Of a DNA stretch of 64,000 nt, positions 8,877-17,041 are shown one piece after another. The stretch is from Streptomyces sp. JJ36 (GTDB lineage Bacteria > Actinomycetota > Actinomycetes > Streptomycetales > Streptomycetaceae). Location of the stretch: positions 62,001-126,000 of the forward strand of contig NZ_JACYHE010000008.1 in the NCBI RefSeq assembly GCF_021696945.1, given 5' to 3'. The stretch's first letter is position 1, and every line of letters begins with the position of its first letter. The notes beneath the pieces were generated by a model. That model had not been told where the DNA came from and did not search any database. It saw only the letters and a list, made by a program, of their open reading frames with translations. A program made the translations under genes and the position numbers.

Positions 8877-9353
8877 TCAGCCGGGGGTGCCCACCATCCG
8901 GCGCGGTTCCGCGGGGCGGGGCTCCGCCGCCCGCTCCATCGCGGCGATCAGCCGCCGCAGCACCACGGCCAGCCGCGTGTCGGGCGGCGCTGTCGGGTCC
9001 TTGCAGGGGAGCAGCGAACGGCCGCCCCAGGTGAGGCGGTGCCACTCGTCCAGCGCCGTGGGCTGCCGGATGCCGTCGTGCTTCTCCCGTCTGCGCCGCG
9101 CGGCGACCTCCGCCTCGTAGGCCAGCCAGACGTCCCGCGCCTCCTCCAGCTCCTCCAGCGCGGCCACCAGCCGCACCGGGTCCGGCTCACGGTCCTCCGG
9201 CTGGATGCCCGCACGGTGGCACAGGTGGTACCAGGTGGCCCGGTGCCCGTACGGCGCGAAGCGCTCCAGGCACTTGCGCAGCGCCTGCCGGCGCTGGGAC
9301 GGTGCTCTGTCCGGGTCCCGGACCTGTTCGGCGAGTGCTCTGAAACCGGCCAA
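8877..9353 (-). CDS. conserved-looking hypothetical protein with a TTG start
   Basis: I do not recognise this 158-residue protein. It is soluble, rich in Arg, Glu and Trp, and has a helical centre (residues about 60-95) with acidic/basic periodicity. There is no signal peptide, membrane segment or metal-binding motif. Start choice: an in-frame stop immediately precedes the TTG at 9353, and a strong Shine-Dalgarno GGAGGT (complement of 9361-9366) lies 7 bases before it, so TTG is well supported. It is divergent from the SDR operon at 9581. Codon use matches the neighbours, so it is probably a real gene. Confidence 0.7.
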   Translation of the reverse strand: MAGFRALAEQVRDPDRAPSQRRQALRKCLERFAPYGHRATWYHLCHRAGIQPEDREPDPVRLVAALEELEEARDVWLAYEAEVAARRRREKHDGIRQPTALDEWHRLTWGGRSLLPCKDPTAPPDTRLAVVLRRLIAAMERAAEPRPAEPRRMVGTPG

Positions 9354-9531
9354 TCATCCCACCTCCGACGGAGAGGACCCGACGCGTCGGGGATGTGACG
9401 CATCCGCGGCCGCTGCGGATCCCTCGCGGGAGTCCTCGTCTGCCTTGCCACGGGGCGGTGACCGGCCCCGTATAGCGTCAACGTGGCACCCGTGTGCCCC
9501 GTTCCCGGCCTCCGAAGTCTTTTCGAACGAC

Positions 9532-9549
9532 ATACCGACCGGTTAGTCT
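9532..9549. promoter_or_regulatory. TetR-type operator C, copy 1 (SDR-TetR-QOR operon promoter)
   Basis: An imperfect palindrome is centred between 9540 and 9541: ACCGACC against GGTTAGT, 5 of 7 pairs. Read on the other strand, 14477-14494 carries a close match, including an identical ATACCGACC. It is about 30 bases before the SDR start. Confidence 0.65.
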
Positions 9550-9580
9550 GCCCGGGACACCGAATGGAGGGACGGCAGAC

Positions 9581-10420
9581 GTGGAGGACCTCACAGGGGC
9601 GCGGGTCGTCGTCACCGGCGCGGGCCGCGGCATCGGGGCGGCGCTCGCCCGGCGCTTCGCGGCCGCCGGGGCGACGGTCGCCGTGAACGACCTGGACGCC
9701 GGGCAGGCGGCCGCCGTGGCCGAGGAGACGGGCGGGGTGGCCGTGCCGGGCGACGCCTCCGCGGTGGTCGCCCCGGCGCGCCGGGCGCTGGGCGGCGGCA
9801 TCGACGTGTTCTGCGCCAACGCCGGCGTGGCCCACGAGGGCGGCCCGGAGGCCGCCGAGGAGGTGTGGGGCACCGCCTGGGACGTGAACGTGATGGCGCA
9901 CGTCCGCGCGGCGAAGGAACTGGTCCCCGAGTGGCTGGAGCGCGGTCGCGGACGCTTCGTCTCCACCGTCTCCGCAGCGGGGCTGCTCACCATGGTCGGC
10001 GCCGCGCCCTACAGCGTCACCAAGCACGCGGCCCTCGCCTTCGCCGAGTGGCTCTCCGTGACCTACCGGCACCGCGGCATCGACGTGCACGCCGTGTGCC
10101 CGCAGGGTGTCCGCACCGACATGCTGACGTCCGCGGGGGCCGCCGGCGACCTGGTGCTCGCCCCCACCGCGATCGAGCCGGAGCAGGTCGCCGACGCGGT
10201 GCTGGACGCCGTCGCGGAGAACCGCTTCCTCGTCCTCCCGCACCCGGGCACCGGCGAGCTCTACGCCGCCCGCGCCGCCGGCACCGACCAGTGGGTGGCC
10301 TCCATGAACCACCTCCAGCAGAAGCTGGAGGAGACCCTCGCCCGGACGCCGTCCCCGGCCACCGCCTCCGGTGCGCCCGGCGGCACCGGGCCCGCAACCG
10401 CCACGGAGAGCACCTCGTGA
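9581..10420 (+). CDS. short-chain dehydrogenase/reductase
   Basis: The 279-residue classical SDR would oxidise or reduce a hydroxy/keto group with NAD(P). The Rossmann motif TGAGRGIG is at residues about 10-17 and NAG is in CANAGVA. The active-site Ser lies in STVSAAG and the Tyr and Lys in APYSVTKHA. The GTG at 9581 follows GGAGG by 10 bases; an upstream in-frame ATG at 9494 would run through operator C. The C-terminus after about residue 255 is a low-complexity Thr/Pro/Ala tail. The stop overlaps the next gene's GTG (GTGA), so it is translationally coupled to TetR C. Confidence 0.9.
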   Translation: MEDLTGARVVVTGAGRGIGAALARRFAAAGATVAVNDLDAGQAAAVAEETGGVAVPGDASAVVAPARRALGGGIDVFCANAGVAHEGGPEAAEEVWGTAWDVNVMAHVRAAKELVPEWLERGRGRFVSTVSAAGLLTMVGAAPYSVTKHAALAFAEWLSVTYRHRGIDVHAVCPQGVRTDMLTSAGAAGDLVLAPTAIEPEQVADAVLDAVAENRFLVLPHPGTGELYAARAAGTDQWVASMNHLQQKLEETLARTPSPATASGAPGGTGPATATESTS

Positions 10421-11091
10421 GCCGCACCCGCACCGGAACCCGCACCGGAACCCGCACCGCCGCCCGGACGGCCGCCCCCGCGAACCCCGCCACCCGCGCC
10501 GGCCGGCCCGTCCGTACCGACGAGCAGCCCGTCCCGCAGCGGCTGCTCGCCGCCGCCACCCGCCTCTTCGCGGAGCAGGGCTACGACCGCACCTCGGTGC
10601 AGGAGATCGTCGAGGCCGCAGGCGTCACCAAGGGCGCCCTCTACCACTACTTCGGCTCCAAGGACGATCTGCTGCACGAGATCTACGGGCGGCTGCTCCG
10701 GCTCCAGCAGGAGCGGCTGGACGCGCTCGCGGACTCCGCCGCACCCGTGGAGCAACGACTGCGGGACGCCGCCGCGGACGTCGTGGTGACCACCATCGAC
10801 AACCTCGACGACGCCATGATTTTCTTCCGTTCGATGCACCAGCTCGGTCCGGAGAAGCAGCGGCAGGTGCGCGCCGAGCGCCGCCGCTACCACGAACGCT
10901 TCCGGGCCCTGGTCGAGGAGGGACAGCGCAGCGGGGTGTTCAGCGACGAGACCCCCGCGGATCTCGTGGTGGACTACCACTTCGGCTCCGTCCACCACCT
11001 CGGAAGCTGGTACCGGCCCGACGGACCGCTGGCGCCGCAGCAGGTCGCCGACCACCTGGCCGGCCTGCTGCTGCGGGCGCTGCGCCCGTAG
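10417..11091 (+). CDS. TetR family transcriptional regulator C
   Basis: The 224-residue repressor has a disordered Arg/Thr-rich N-terminus (RTGTRTGTRT) of about 25 residues, encoded by a short DNA repeat. The helix-turn-helix follows (TSVQEIVEAAGVTKGALYHYF, about 55-75), then a TetR_C domain of the acyl-CoA-responsive kind. The GTG at 10417 overlaps the SDR stop. It sits in the middle of the SDR-TetR-quinone oxidoreductase operon. The paired operators at 9532-9549 and 14477-14494 suggest control of its own operon and of the APH-ACAD operon. Confidence 0.9.
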   Translation: MSRTRTGTRTGTRTAARTAAPANPATRAGRPVRTDEQPVPQRLLAAATRLFAEQGYDRTSVQEIVEAAGVTKGALYHYFGSKDDLLHEIYGRLLRLQQERLDALADSAAPVEQRLRDAAADVVVTTIDNLDDAMIFFRSMHQLGPEKQRQVRAERRRYHERFRALVEEGQRSGVFSDETPADLVVDYHFGSVHHLGSWYRPDGPLAPQQVADHLAGLLLRALRP

Positions 11092-11131
11092 ACACCGCAC
11101 GAGACGAACCCAGAGGGCGGAGGCAACCCCC

Positions 11132-12112
11132 GTGAAGGCATGGCGCGTCCACAACAACGGCGAGCCGCGTGACGTGATGCGGCTGGAGGACGTCCCCGAA
11201 CCGGAGCCGGGTCCCGGCGAGCTCCTGGTCCGGGTCCGCGCCGCGAACATCAACTTCCCCGACGCGCTGCTCTGCCGCGGGGAGTACCAGGTCCGTCCGC
11301 CCCTCCCGTTCACCCCGGGCGTGGAGCTGTGCGGCGAGGTGCTGGCCGGCGGCGAGGGCACCGGCGCCGAGGAGGGCGCCCGGGTCATCGGCCAGCCGCT
11401 GCTGCCCGGCGGCGCCTTCGCCGAACGGGCGGTGGTCTCCGCCGAGGCGGCCCGTCCCGCCCCCGAGGAGCTGGACGACGCCGAGGCCGCGGCGCTGCAC
11501 ATCGGCTACCAGACCGGCTGGTTCGGGCTGCACCGGCGGGCCCGCCTGCAGCCCGGCGAGACCCTGCTGGTGCATGCCGCCGCCGGCGGCGTGGGCAGCG
11601 CCGCGGTCCAGCTCGGCAAGGCCGCCGGCGCCCGCGTCATCGGCGTCGTCGGCGGTGAGGCCAAGGCGGCCATCGCCCGCGAACTCGGCTGCGACGTGGT
11701 CGTCGACCGGCGCACGGACGACCTCGTCGCCACGGTCAAGGAGGAGACCGGCGGCCGCGGTGCGGACGTCGTCTACGATCCGGTCGGGGGCGACGCCTAC
11801 GCCAAGTCCGTCAAGTGCATCGCCTTCGAGGGCCGGATCGTCGTGGTGGGCTTCGCCAGCGGCGCCGTGCCCACCCCGGGGCTCAACCACGCGCTCATCA
11901 AGAACTACTCGATCCTCGGCCTGCACTGGGGCCTGTACAACCAGCGGGACCCGGAGGCGGTCGCCGCCTGCCACGAGGAGCTGACCAAGCTCGCCGGGCA
12001 GGGCGCGATCAAGCCGCTGGTCAGCGAGCGGGTGCCGCTGGACGCCGCGGGGGAGGCCGTGCAGCGCGTCTTCGACGGCGTCACCACGGGCCGGGTCGTC
12101 GTCGAGCTCTGA
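11132..12112 (+). CDS. NADPH:quinone oxidoreductase-like enoyl reductase (MDR family, zinc-free)
   Basis: The 326-residue medium-chain reductase lacks zinc-ligand cysteines. The family motif near residue 40 (NINFPDALLCRGEYQ) and the AAAGGVGSAAVQLG cofactor motif place it with quinone oxidoreductases and enoyl reductases. A typical role is NADPH-dependent reduction of a 2-enoyl-CoA or quinone. The start is GTG at 11132 behind a GGAGG-type site. It is the last gene of the operon led by operator C and is followed by a strong hairpin terminator. Confidence 0.9.
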   Translation: MKAWRVHNNGEPRDVMRLEDVPEPEPGPGELLVRVRAANINFPDALLCRGEYQVRPPLPFTPGVELCGEVLAGGEGTGAEEGARVIGQPLLPGGAFAERAVVSAEAARPAPEELDDAEAAALHIGYQTGWFGLHRRARLQPGETLLVHAAAGGVGSAAVQLGKAAGARVIGVVGGEAKAAIARELGCDVVVDRRTDDLVATVKEETGGRGADVVYDPVGGDAYAKSVKCIAFEGRIVVVGFASGAVPTPGLNHALIKNYSILGLHWGLYNQRDPEAVAACHEELTKLAGQGAIKPLVSERVPLDAAGEAVQRVFDGVTTGRVVVEL

Positions 12113-12127
12113 GCCCCCGGCAAGGAG

Positions 12128-12161
12128 AGGGCCCCGCGGCGGTCACCCGCCGCGGGGCCCT
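12128..12161. terminator. strong hairpin terminator between convergent operons
   Basis: A perfect 15-bp GC-rich stem with a 4-base TCAC loop lies 15 bases after the quinone oxidoreductase stop and 20 bases from the convergent ACAD stop. It probably works in both directions. Confidence 0.8.
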
Positions 12162-12181
12162 CCGGCGTGCCGCCGGGCGGC

Positions 12182-13396
12182 TCAGGCGTACTGCTTCAGC
12201 TCCCGGCGCGCCAGCGACCGCTGGTGCACCTCGTCCGGCCCGTCCGCGAGCTGCAGGGTGCGGGCCGCCGCCCACAGCTCCGCCAGCGGGAAGTCCTGGC
12301 TCACCCCGCCGGCCCCGTGCAGTTGCACCGCCCGGTCCAGGATGCCCACCACGGTCCGCGGCGTCTCGATCTTGATCGCCTGGATCTCGGTGTGCGCGCC
12401 CTTGTTCCCGACGGTGTCCATCAGCCATGCCGTCTTCAGCACCAGCAGCCGGAGCTGCTCCACCTTCACCCGCGCGTCCGCGATCCACTGCTGGACCACG
12501 CCCTGGCCCGCCAGCGGCTTCCCGAAGGCGGTCCGCCCGGCCGCGCGCCGGCACATCAGCTCGATCGCCCGCTCCGCCATCCCGATCAGCCGCATGCAGT
12601 GGTGGATACGGCCGGGCCCGAGCCGGGCCTGGGCGATGGCGAACCCCCCGCCCTCCTCGCCGATCAGGTTCGCCGCCGGCACCCGCGCCTCGTCGAAGAC
12701 CACCTCGGCATGGCCGCCGTGGTACTGGTCCTCGTACCCGTAGACCTTCATCGCCCGCCGGATCTCCACCCCCGGTGTGTCCCGCGGCACCAGCACCATG
12801 GACTGCTGGCGCCGGACGTCCTCCGCGTCCGGGTCCGTCTTGCCCATCACGATGAAGATCCGGCACTCCGGGTGCATGGCCCCGGAGATGTACCACTTGC
12901 GGCCCGAGAGGACGTACTCGTCACCCTCCCGGCGTATCCGCGTCTCGATGTTGGTGGCGTCCGAGGAGGCGACGTCGGGCTCCGTCATCGCGAACGCCGA
13001 GCGGATCTCGCCGGCCAGCAGCGGCTCCAGCCACCGACGGCGCTGCTCCGGGTCGCCGAACTCGGTCAGCACCTCCATGTTGCCGGTGTCCGGGGCCGCG
13101 CAGTTGAGCGCCACCGGGGCGAGCTGCGGGCTGCGTCCGGTGATCTCGGCCAGCGGCGCGTACTGGAGGTTGGTCAGCCCCGCGCCGTAGGTGCGGTCCG
13201 GCAGGAAGAGGTTCCACAGCCCCTGCTTGCGGGCGGTCGCCTTGAGCTCCTCCACCACCGGCACCGTCCGCCACGGGTCGTCCAGGCCGGCCCGCTGCTC
13301 CTCCGCCACCGCCTCGGCCGGGTACACGTGCTCGTCCATGAAGTGCAGCAGCCGCCGCCGGAACTCCTCGGTGCGGGCGTCGTATGCGAAGTCCAT
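12182..13396 (-). CDS. acyl-CoA dehydrogenase, ACAD10/11-like
   Basis: The 404-residue flavoenzyme has the signature of the ACAD10/11 branch. It contains FAMTEPDVASSDATN, a GRKWYISGA segment, and the C-terminal ADGPDEVH in place of the usual YEGTSE-type catalytic region. Its partner six bases upstream on the same strand is an aminoglycoside-phosphotransferase-like kinase. In animal ACAD10 and ACAD11 these two activities are fused and serve catabolism of 4-hydroxy acids. I infer a similar division of labour here, with the kinase phosphorylating a hydroxyacyl-CoA and the ACAD-fold partner acting next. Operator C copy 2 lies upstream of the operon. Confidence 0.9.
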   Translation of the reverse strand: MDFAYDARTEEFRRRLLHFMDEHVYPAEAVAEEQRAGLDDPWRTVPVVEELKATARKQGLWNLFLPDRTYGAGLTNLQYAPLAEITGRSPQLAPVALNCAAPDTGNMEVLTEFGDPEQRRRWLEPLLAGEIRSAFAMTEPDVASSDATNIETRIRREGDEYVLSGRKWYISGAMHPECRIFIVMGKTDPDAEDVRRQQSMVLVPRDTPGVEIRRAMKVYGYEDQYHGGHAEVVFDEARVPAANLIGEEGGGFAIAQARLGPGRIHHCMRLIGMAERAIELMCRRAAGRTAFGKPLAGQGVVQQWIADARVKVEQLRLLVLKTAWLMDTVGNKGAHTEIQAIKIETPRTVVGILDRAVQLHGAGGVSQDFPLAELWAAARTLQLADGPDEVHQRSLARRELKQYA

Positions 13397-13402
13397 GTGC
13401 CG

Positions 13403-14425
13403 TCAGTCCTCCTGGAGGGTGCCGAGACCGTTGTCGATGAACACGGGGACCAGAGCGCCGATACGGTCGAAGCCGGCGCCCACCGTCTGGCCGAGGGTCC
13501 ACCGGTAGTGGATGCCCTCGAGGATCACCGCGAGCTTGAAGTAGGCGAAGGCCGTGTACCAGCCGATGCGGGAGACGTCCCGGCCCGAGGCGGCCGCGTA
13601 GCGCTCCACCAGCTCCCCGGGCTCCGGGTGGCCCGGTGCGAGCTGGGTGGTCGCCACCGGCGAGGCGGAGGTGCCCCACCGCTCGCTGTACATCACCAGC
13701 AGCCCCAGGTCCGTCAGCGGGTCGCCCAGCGTGGACATCTCCCAGTCCAGCACCGCCGCGATCCGGTCGTCCGGCCCGGCCAGCACGTTGTCCAGCCGGA
13801 AGTCGCCGTGCACCACCGCGGGCGCCGGCGACGCGGGCAGCTTCTCGCCGAGCGAGCGGTGCAGCTCGTCGATGCCCGGCAGGTCCCGGCTGCGGGACGC
13901 GTCGAGCTGTTTGCCCCAGCGCCTCAGCTGCCGTTCCAGGAAGCCCTCGGGGCGGCCGAAGTCGCCGAGCCCCGCCTTCTCCGGGTCCACGGCGTGCAGG
14001 GCGACCAGCGTGTCCGGCAGCGAGAGCACCAGTGCCCGGGTCCGCTCCGGGCCCAGCGCCGCCAGCTCGTCCGCCGTGCGGTAGGGCGTGCCCGCCACCT
14101 CCTCCATCAGGTAGAAGGGGGCGCCCAGCACCTCCGGGTCCTCGCACAGCAGCTCCGTGCGGGGCACCGGCACATCGGTCCCGTACAGCGCGCTGATCAC
14201 CCGGTACTCGCGGGCCATGTCGTGGGCCGTGGCCAGCACGTGCCCGAGCGGCGGGCGCCGCAGCACCCACCGCGAGACGCCGTCGGTCACCCGGTACGTC
14301 AGGTTGGAGCGGCCGCCCTGGACCACCTCGGCCCGCAGCGGCCCCACGGCCGATCCCGGGCGCTCCCTGTCCAGATGCGCGGCGAGCCGTGCCAGATCGA
14401 GTCCGGGCGGGTTCTCCATGCTCAC
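13403..14425 (-). CDS. aminoglycoside phosphotransferase-like (APH/ACAD10-type) kinase
   Basis: The 340-residue APH-fold kinase has a glycine-rich N-lobe (GGRSNLTYRV, about 37-46), the catalytic-loop motif HGDFRLDNVL and the metal-binding DWEMSTLGDPLTDL. It is unlikely to be a drug-resistance enzyme: the neighbouring ACAD10/11-like dehydrogenase six bases downstream points to hydroxyacyl-CoA phosphorylation. The ATG at 14425 is used; an ATG two codons later (14419) is an alternative. The promoter region contains operator C copy 2 about 50 bases upstream, linking it to TetR C. Confidence 0.88.
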   Translation of the reverse strand: MSMENPPGLDLARLAAHLDRERPGSAVGPLRAEVVQGGRSNLTYRVTDGVSRWVLRRPPLGHVLATAHDMAREYRVISALYGTDVPVPRTELLCEDPEVLGAPFYLMEEVAGTPYRTADELAALGPERTRALVLSLPDTLVALHAVDPEKAGLGDFGRPEGFLERQLRRWGKQLDASRSRDLPGIDELHRSLGEKLPASPAPAVVHGDFRLDNVLAGPDDRIAAVLDWEMSTLGDPLTDLGLLVMYSERWGTSASPVATTQLAPGHPEPGELVERYAAASGRDVSRIGWYTAFAYFKLAVILEGIHYRWTLGQTVGAGFDRIGALVPVFIDNGLGTLQED

Positions 14426-14476
14426 GTGCGTGTGCCTCCTCGGCGGGGAAAGCTGACGATGGGACCGCCCCCGATC

Positions 14477-14494
14477 ATGCCGACTGGTCGGTAT
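14477..14494. promoter_or_regulatory. TetR-type operator C, copy 2 (APH-ACAD operon promoter)
   Basis: The site runs ATGCCGACTGGTCGGTAT, with arms CCGAC/GTCGG. Its reverse complement aligns with 9531-9550 at about 15 of 20 positions. It lies 52 bases before the kinase start on the minus strand. The remainder of 14426-14682 shows no gene. Confidence 0.65.
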
Positions 14495-14682
14495 GACGTC
14501 CAGAGGCAGGACCGGAGAGGGACACCACAGTGTTCCCCAGGGCTCTCCCCGGGCCTCCCCGATGCGCCTCCGTGCCCGGCACGGCGGGGCGCCCCGCGCG
14601 GCGCCCGGTCCCCCGCACCGGAAGCCGTGGTGCCGCCCGGCCGCGCCCCCGCACCCGGCGGCGGCGCCCGGCGCCGGAGGAG

Positions 14683-15174
14683 CTACCCCAGAGCCGCCCG
14701 CACCCGCTCGGTGACCTCCCCGGGCGCACCCGCCACGGACACCGTCACGCCCCGTTCGTCCTCCTCCAGCGGCTCCAGCGCCTCGAACTGCGACCGCAGC
14801 AGCTCGGCCGGCATGAAGTGCCCCTTGCGCCGCCGCAGCCGCTCCGCGATCAGCTCCTCCGGGCCGTCCAGATGGACGAAGACCGTCTCGGGGGCGGAGG
14901 CCCGCAGCCGGTCGCGGTACCGGCGCCGCAGCGCCGAGCAGGCGACCACCCCGCCCTCGTCCGTGTGCGCGCCCAGCCAGCGTGCGATCGCGTCCAGCCA
15001 GGGCCGGCGGTCCTCGTCGTCCAGCGGCGTGCCCGAGGACATCTTGGTGATGCTCGCCGCGGGGTGGAAGTCGTCGGCCTCCGCGAACGGCACGGCCAGC
15101 CGTCCGGCGAGCTCCTCGCCCACCGTCGTCTTTCCGCTCCCGGACACACCCATCACCACGACCAGCGAGTTCAC
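14683..15174 (-). CDS. gluconate kinase
   Basis: The 163-residue P-loop kinase phosphorylates gluconate to 6-phosphogluconate in the cytoplasm. The Walker A motif GVSGSGKT is at about residues 9-16. The gluconokinase family segments EADDFHP, KMSSGTPLDDEDRRPWL and CSALRRRYRDRLR are intact. The GTG at 15174 overlaps the upstream gene's TGA; a second GTG one codon earlier is equivalent. It is last in an operon with two DUF202 membrane proteins. Confidence 0.9.
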   Translation of the reverse strand: MNSLVVVMGVSGSGKTTVGEELAGRLAVPFAEADDFHPAASITKMSSGTPLDDEDRRPWLDAIARWLGAHTDEGGVVACSALRRRYRDRLRASAPETVFVHLDGPEELIAERLRRRKGHFMPAELLRSQFEALEPLEEDERGVTVSVAGAPGEVTERVRAALG

Positions 15175-15506
15175 CACAGCAGCACCGTCCCGAAAAGCGT
15201 CATCGCCAGCGCGCACACCGCCGCCGCCTGCACCGGCGAGCCGTCCGTGACCGGCGCACGGCCGTGCGCCAGGGCGCGGATACGGCGGTGCGCCACCGAC
15301 AGAAAGGCCAGCCAGGCGAGTGCCCCGAGCGCCGCCGCGGCATACCCGGGGGCGTCGGCCCGCTCCACCGCGCTGCGCACCGCCAGCGCCGCCGCGACGG
15401 CGAACGTCAGCGTGGTGCGCCGCCACGCCAGCCGGGTCCGCTCCGGCTGGGCACCCGCGTCACGCATGTCCGGGTCGCCCGGCGGCGGCGCGGCGGGGGG
15501 CCGCAT
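15171..15506 (-). CDS. DUF202 family small membrane protein (second copy)
   Basis: The 111-residue protein has three predicted transmembrane helices, at about residues 30-45, 48-68 and 92-110. The DUF202 signature RTRLAWRRTTLTFAVA precedes the first. The ATG at 15506 overlaps the previous gene's stop as TGATG. DUF202 proteins often occur as adjacent pairs, as here, and their function is unestablished. Confidence 0.85.
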   Translation of the reverse strand: MRPPAAPPPGDPDMRDAGAQPERTRLAWRRTTLTFAVAAALAVRSAVERADAPGYAAAALGALAWLAFLSVAHRRIRALAHGRAPVTDGSPVQAAAVCALAMTLFGTVLLW

Positions 15507-15907
15507 CACCCGGCCCGTCCCAGCACCACGGCCAGCACCACCAGCAGCGCCGCCAGCGCCGTGGCGGCCCCCAGCAGCGCCGGGAAGCGGGAGACGGGCA
15601 AATCCTCCCCGCGGCGCATGGCGCGCTCGCAGCGCACCCAGTGGTTCACCGCCCGCACGGCGCACGCCGCGCCCCCGGCCAGCAGGGTCACCGCGATCGC
15701 CGTCCGCGCGCCCCAGCGCATCCCGGTGAGGAACTGGTCCACGGCGATCCCCCCGGCGACCAGTGCCAGGGCCGTGCGGATCCAGGCGAGGAAGGTGCGC
15801 TCGTTCGCCAGCGAGAAGCGGTAGTCGGGCGTGACGCCCTCCGCGCGCAGCCGCTGCGGGGCGAACCAGAGGGTCAGTGTCGCCAGAAGCCGTCGGACGG
15901 GGAACAT
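15506..15907 (-). CDS. DUF202 (YidH-like) family membrane protein
   Basis: The 133-residue protein has the DUF202 signature NERTFLAWIRTALALVAGG at about residues 35-53, leading into the first of three transmembrane helices. Cytoplasmic basic residues separate helices 2 and 3. It is first in the DUF202-DUF202-gluconate kinase operon. The physiological role is unknown. Confidence 0.88.
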   Translation of the reverse strand: MFPVRRLLATLTLWFAPQRLRAEGVTPDYRFSLANERTFLAWIRTALALVAGGIAVDQFLTGMRWGARTAIAVTLLAGGAACAVRAVNHWVRCERAMRRGEDLPVSRFPALLGAATALAALLVVLAVVLGRAG

Positions 15908-15992
15908 GCCCCGAGCCTAGGAGATCCCCGGCCGGCGCACCCGCGCGGGCCGCCGTCGCCGCACCTCAGCCCCGGTGCGCGCCGTGCTTCCG

Positions 15993-16020
15993 GTGCCACC
16001 GGCGGAGCCTGCGGTGGCAC
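15993..16020 (-). terminator. candidate terminator downstream of the sugar ABC operon
   Basis: GTGCCACCG and CGGTGGCAC form a 9-bp stem with a 10-base loop, about 170 bases beyond the last permease gene. Otherwise 15908-16192 holds no gene and should contain the DUF202 operon promoter. Confidence 0.4.
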
Positions 16021-16192
16021 TCCGACCGTCCGGCGGGCTCCCGCACCTGGACGGAGACCGAGGGTGCCGCAGCCGCCGGGCGGTCGCCTCGCCCCGCGTC
16101 GCGCGGCCCACCACCCGGTCCTCCGCTCCACGCTGTCCAGCAGTTCGCCGGAGTCCCGTACCGGTCCGCCCACAGGGGCGCCCCCCTCAGCC

Positions 16193-17041
16193 TCACCCCT
16201 TGACGCTGCCGGCGGACGCGCCCCGTACGAAGTGCCGCTGGAAGCAGAAGAACAGCACCGCCACCGGGATGGTGGAGAGCAGCGCCGCGGTCAGCTTCAG
16301 CGGGTACTGCGTGCCCGCACCCAGTCCGCCCGCCACGAAGCGGGCCAGCCCGGTGGTGAGCGTCTCGTACTCCGCGGACTGGGTGGACACCAGGAAGTGC
16401 GTGAACTCGTTCCACGACCCCTGGAAGGAGAGAATCGTCAGGGTGATCAGCGCCGGGCGGGCCATCGGCAGGATCACCGACCAGTAGGTCCGTACAAAGC
16501 CGGCGCCGTCGATCCGGGCGGCCTCCTCCACCTCCCGCGGGATCGACTCGAAGAACTGCTTCATGATGAAGACCCCCGCCGCGTCGGCCATCAGGGGGAG
16601 CACCATGCCGGCGTACGTGTCGTAGATCCCGAGGGTGTTCAGCACCAGGAACCGCGGGATCAGCAGCACCACGCCGGGTACCGCGAGCACCCCGAGCACC
16701 AGCGCGAGCAGCAGTCCCCGGCCGGGGAAGCGCAGCCGGGCCAGGGCGTAGCCCGCCATCGAGTCGAAGAGCACCCGCCCGCCGGTCACCAGCACGGTCA
16801 CCAGCGTGGAGTTCCCCAGCCAGCGGAGGAACGGCACCCCGTCCTGCCCGCCGGTACCGAAGAGCCGCCGGTAGGCGTCCAGCGTGAAGGGGTCGGGGAC
16901 GAGGGACAGCGGGTCGGAGGCGGCGTCCGGCTCCGTCTTGAACGAGGTGGCGACCTGCACGGCGAACGGCAGCAGGTACAGCAGGGCGGCGGCGGTCAGC
17001 AGCGCGTAGCCGAGCAGCCGCAGGCGCTTCGGCGTCCTCAC
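16193..17041 (-). CDS. carbohydrate ABC transporter permease (MalG-type)
   Basis: The 282-residue inner-membrane permease has six predicted helices and the cytoplasmic EAA loop EEAARIDGAGFVRTYWSVILP, which docks with the ATPase. The start GTG overlaps the preceding permease's stop (GTGA). It is the third gene of a lipoprotein-MalF-MalG importer. No ATPase gene is adjacent; Streptomyces sugar importers often share a distant MsiK-type ATPase. The substrate is probably a glucan-derived oligosaccharide, judged by the neighbouring debranching-type glycosidase. Confidence 0.92.
   Translation of the reverse strand: MRTPKRLRLLGYALLTAAALLYLLPFAVQVATSFKTEPDAASDPLSLVPDPFTLDAYRRLFGTGGQDGVPFLRWLGNSTLVTVLVTGGRVLFDSMAGYALARLRFPGRGLLLALVLGVLAVPGVVLLIPRFLVLNTLGIYDTYAGMVLPLMADAAGVFIMKQFFESIPREVEEAARIDGAGFVRTYWSVILPMARPALITLTILSFQGSWNEFTHFLVSTQSAEYETLTTGLARFVAGGLGAGTQYPLKLTAALLSTIPVAVLFFCFQRHFVRGASAGSVKG

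Noticed and set aside
13403-14425. Aminoglycoside resistance gene
   Set aside because: Adjacency to an ACAD10/11-like gene and catabolic operators points to acyl-CoA metabolism.
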